Part shown: in pieces, positions 61,617-64,000 of the stretch
Position numbering within the stretch: position 1 is the stretch's first letter
How the letters are laid out: the number at the start of each line of letters is the position of its first letter
Source: Flavobacteriales bacterium
Lineage (GTDB): Bacteria > Bacteroidota > Bacteroidia > Flavobacteriales_F > PHOS-HE28
Direction: 5' to 3'
Assembly (NCBI GenBank): GCA_030584065.1
Contig: CP129489.1
Location: 1,574,640-1,638,639, forward strand
DNA length: 64,000 bases
Made by a program: the position numbers and the translations under genes
Notes under the pieces: generated by a model
Seen by the model: the letters and a program-made list of their open reading frames with translations, nothing else
The model's database searches: none
Told to the model about the DNA's origin: nothing

Positions 61617-61728
61617 GCTTTGACAAGGGCGGACGAGCAGCGGCCTGATCCGCGCAGCCATCGCCCGGCGCGACGGGGTCGCCACCAACCAGCTGATTCC
61701 GGCCTGGACGCCTCGCAACCAGCGGCAC

Positions 61729-61968
61729 CTAGCCCACCAACCGGTCAATCGCAGCCGCCAGCCGGTGGTCCTTCTCGGTGACAGCCCCACCGGCATCGTG
61801 CGTGCTCAGCCGGATGGTCACGGTATTCCACACGTTGGTCCACTCCGGATGGTGGCCGTGCTGCTCGGCCAGCAGCGCCACCCTGGTCATGAATGCGAAC
61901 GCCTCGCTGAAGTCGGCGAAACGGAAGGTGCGACAGAGGGCGCCCTGCGCCTCTACCCAAGCGCTCAT
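61729..61968 (-). CDS. 4a-hydroxytetrahydrobiopterin dehydratase (PCD/DCoH)
   Basis: 79 residues from ATG 61968. The family pattern is present: [20 protein letters not shown] with the His-His-Pro triplet, then [19 protein letters not shown]. The enzyme dehydrates 4a-hydroxytetrahydrobiopterin made by aromatic amino acid hydroxylases, keeping the pterin cofactor in use. The ATG overlaps the stop codon of the S46 peptidase gene by four bases (ATGA), so translation is coupled to it. No hydroxylase gene is in the window. Confidence 0.92.
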   Translation of the reverse strand: MSAWVEAQGALCRTFRFADFSEAFAFMTRVALLAEQHGHHPEWTNVWNTVTIRLSTHDAGGAVTEKDHRLAAAIDRLVG

Positions 61969-64000
61969 CGGTGAATGGGCAGGTCGATCATATGGGGCGG
62001 TTCGCGGCGCACCAAGGTCATCTCCTGCACCAGATGCCCGGCCCCGGCGAACTTGTCGATGATGAAGAGGAGGTAGCGCGCGTCCACGCAGATATTGCGG
62101 CACTTCCCGGGGTCGAACTGGATATCGCTCATCGTGCTCTCCCAGGTGCGGTCGAAGTTCAGGCCGATGAGCTCGCCACGCCCGTTGAGCACCGGACTGC
62201 CGCTATTGCCGCCCGTGGTGTGCAGCGAGGAAGTGAAGCAGACGGGCATCTCATCGCCTTCGCCATAAGGACCGTAGTCCTTGGTCCGATGGAGCTCGAG
62301 CAGCCGCTGGGGCACATCGAACTCGGCATCGCCCGGCACGTACTTCTCCAGAACGCCGTCGAGCGTGGTCCTGTGGACGTAGCGGACGCCATCACGCGGC
62401 AGGCTGCCCTCCACGGCACCATAGCTCAAGCGCAGGGTGCTGTTCGCGTCGGGCCAATATGTCCGCTCCGGATACATCTCCATCATGCCTTTCACGTAGG
62501 TGCGCATGGCGGTCTCGATGCGGTCGCTGAGCTGCGCATGAGGCGGCCGGACCTGGTCGAGGAAGGTGCTGAAGAAGCTGCGCGACACCCGGAAGGCGGG
62601 GTCCTTGGCCAATCGCTTCATGGCCCCGGCGGATGGATTGCCCAGTGCCTTGCGCAGCCTGCCCTCATCGGTGAAGGCGCTCCGCGCGTAGATCGCATCC
62701 ACCCAGGCATCGGTATCGCCGCGGTAACGCGTGTCCACCTCCTTCAATACCGGTGGCAGCAGGTGCGCCGGCATGTGCTTCCGGTAGATGGGCAGCAGGG
62801 CCTTGAACACGCGCTTGTCCACTTCGGCATCGTAGTTGGCGAAGTAGGCCTTCGCGGCCTCCATGGCCTTCAGGGACTCCGGGGCCAGCTTCCCCTCCTT
62901 CCGCAATGCATCGTGCTGCTCCACCACCTCCTTGAAGCCATCGGCGAAGCGCAGCACCTCCGGACCGTAGTAGGCCATCTCCACGAACAGGTCGCGGGCC
63001 GTAGCAAAAGGCACGTAATCGCCGTAGAGCTGCTTCAGCTGCGGCAGGGCCTCGGCATAGGGCGCCATGCCGGCTGCACGGGCCTTCTCCTGGTACTCGC
63101 GCTCGTAGGCCCGCTTCCGCTCGAGCGTGCCCAGTTCCTTCAGCCCTCTGAGCTCGCCGATCCACTTCTTCCAGGCATTGCTGATGCCCGCCTGCTTGTC
63201 GGCGTACTGAAGGCGCGTACGGTCGCTGGCCCGCATGGCGGCATCGATCACCGCCAGGCTGGCGGTCCGCATCTCGATGCGCATGGGGTCGGACTTCTCC
63301 ATCACATACTCCACGGCATAGCTGCTCAAGTAGCGCTGCGTCTGGCCCGGGAATCCGAAGATCATGGCGAAATCCCCCTCCTTCACGCCGTCAAGGCTGA
63401 TGGGAAGCACGTGCCTCGGCTTCATGGGGATGTTCGCATCACTGGGCTCGGCGGGCTTGCCGTCCGGCCCGGTGTAGATCCGGAAGAGGCTGAAGTCGGC
63501 ATTGTGCCTGGGCCACATCCAATTGTCCGTGTCGCCACCGAACTTGCCGATGGCCGCAGGCGGCGCCCCCACCAGTCGCACATCCCGGAAGGTCTCCGTG
63601 ACGATGAGGTAGAAGCTGTTGCCGTAGTTGAAGGGGCGCACCACGGCCTTGAAGTGGGTGCCCGCCACCGCCTCGTCCACCAGCGGCTTGGCGGCCTTTA
63701 CCAGGAGTTCCCTGCGCGCCGCCTCATCGGGCGCTCCGCTCAGCTGCGGCGCGATCCGCTCGGTGACATCCTCCATGCGCACGATGAAGGTGGCCGTGAG
63801 CCCGGGGTTCTTCAGCTCTTCGGACTTCCCGGCCGCCCAGAAACCGTTCTTGAGCCGATCGTTCTCCACGGTGCTGTGGTCGGTGATGGCACCGAAGCCG
63901 CAATGGTGATTGGTGAGGATGAGGCCCTGCCCGCTGACCACCTCCGCGGTGCAGCCGCCGCCGAAGAGCACGATGGCATCCTTCAGGCTGCCGCGATTGA
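61965..64000 (-). CDS. S46 dipeptidyl-peptidase, DPP11-like (N-terminus outside window)
   Basis: About 678 residues are visible; the frame runs off the right edge. The catalytic His lies in [11 protein letters not shown] and the Ser in [18 protein letters not shown] (Ser codon 62202-62204). A helical cap domain lies between them. Eighteen residues after the Ser, NFDRTWE has Arg (codon 62148-62150) where DPP7 enzymes have Gly. From published work on Porphyromonas enzymes, Arg at this place (673 in DPP11) marks preference for Asp/Glu at P1. The enzyme would release dipeptides in the periplasm. The first visible residues ([20 protein letters not shown]) match the family, so the missing part is only the signal peptide and first strands. 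Confidence 0.93.
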   Translation of the reverse strand, partial: NRGSLKDAIVLFGGGCTAEVVSGQGLILTNHHCGFGAITDHSTVENDRLKNGFWAAGKSEELKNPGLTATFIVRMEDVTERIAPQLSGAPDEAARRELLVKAAKPLVDEAVAGTHFKAVVRPFNYGNSFYLIVTETFRDVRLVGAPPAAIGKFGGDTDNWMWPRHNADFSLFRIYTGPDGKPAEPSDANIPMKPRHVLPISLDGVKEGDFAMIFGFPGQTQRYLSSYAVEYVMEKSDPMRIEMRTASLAVIDAAMRASDRTRLQYADKQAGISNAWKKWIGELRGLKELGTLERKRAYEREYQEKARAAGMAPYAEALPQLKQLYGDYVPFATARDLFVEMAYYGPEVLRFADGFKEVVEQHDALRKEGKLAPESLKAMEAAKAYFANYDAEVDKRVFKALLPIYRKHMPAHLLPPVLKEVDTRYRGDTDAWVDAIYARSAFTDEGRLRKALGNPSAGAMKRLAKDPAFRVSRSFFSTFLDQVRPPHAQLSDRIETAMRTYVKGMMEMYPERTYWPDANSTLRLSYGAVEGSLPRDGVRYVHRTTLDGVLEKYVPGDAEFDVPQRLLELHRTKDYGPYGEGDEMPVCFTSSLHTTGGNSGSPVLNGRGELIGLNFDRTWESTMSDIQFDPGKCRNICVDARYLLFIIDKFAGAGHLVQEMTLVRREPPHMIDLPIHR

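Overview
This is GC-rich chromosomal DNA of a Bacteroidota bacterium, most likely a high-GC member of the Flavobacteriales. The reasons are: six proteins ending in a type IX secretion (T9SS) sorting domain or a degenerate version of it, the T9SS component PorQ, a DUF4293 gene next to rho, a Rho with a very long charged insertion, S46 and S41 peptidases, and many promoters of the Bacteroidota type TAnnTTTG with almost no Shine-Dalgarno sites. I see no rRNA, tRNA, CRISPR array, insertion sequence or phage gene. Organism and functions are inferred from sequence motifs read by eye; no database search was run.

Layout. 1-2.0 kb: the 3' end of an unidentified gene, cinA and miaE. 2.1-11.1 kb: two very large T9SS-exported surface proteins. 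11.4-15.4 kb: oxyR, a DUF4293 membrane protein, rho and a small membrane protein. 15.4-24.7 kb: housekeeping genes for the cell envelope and RNA (mpl, an MBL-fold hydrolase, comEC, an RlmI-like methyltransferase, a SpoIID-like protein, lpxB, a small membrane protein, surE). 24.8-33.5 kb: an AsnB/glycosyltransferase pair, RidA, a YeiH-type exporter, two alpha/beta hydrolases, an S4-domain protein, a CPBP protease and a beta-helix protein. 33.6-38.7 kb: an exported propeller-like protein, a Spy-like protein, a TonB-C-like protein, tryptophan 2,3-dioxygenase and cmk. 38.8-43.6 kb: porQ, divergent from two genes whose products carry SPOR-like modules. 43.7-59.2 kb: an alpha-2-macroglobulin lipoprotein and penicillin-binding protein 1C, separated by about 7.5 kb of accessory genes (T9SS cargo, a PD-(D/E)XK/MmcB-like protein, a STAS-like protein, a 54-residue membrane protein, a J-KTSC protein and a trypsin-fold protease). 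59.3-64 kb: S41 peptidase, DUF1573 protein, pterin dehydratase and a truncated S46 dipeptidyl-peptidase.

How the genes fit together. Much of the window serves the envelope: peptidoglycan recycling and synthesis (Mpl, PBP1C, possibly the SpoIID-like protein), lipid A (LpxB), T9SS export (PorQ and its cargo), and defence against foreign proteases (alpha-2-macroglobulin). Several enzymes suggest life on peptides: an S46 peptidase with the Arg that marks acidic-residue-specific DPP11, a lysyl-endopeptidase-like exoprotease, tryptophan dioxygenase, and a pterin dehydratase of the kind that supports phenylalanine hydroxylase. Most promising for follow-up are the SPOR-module pair next to porQ, the accessory cassette between the alpha-2-macroglobulin and pbpC genes, and the many promoters placed so close to start codons that the mRNAs should be leaderless.
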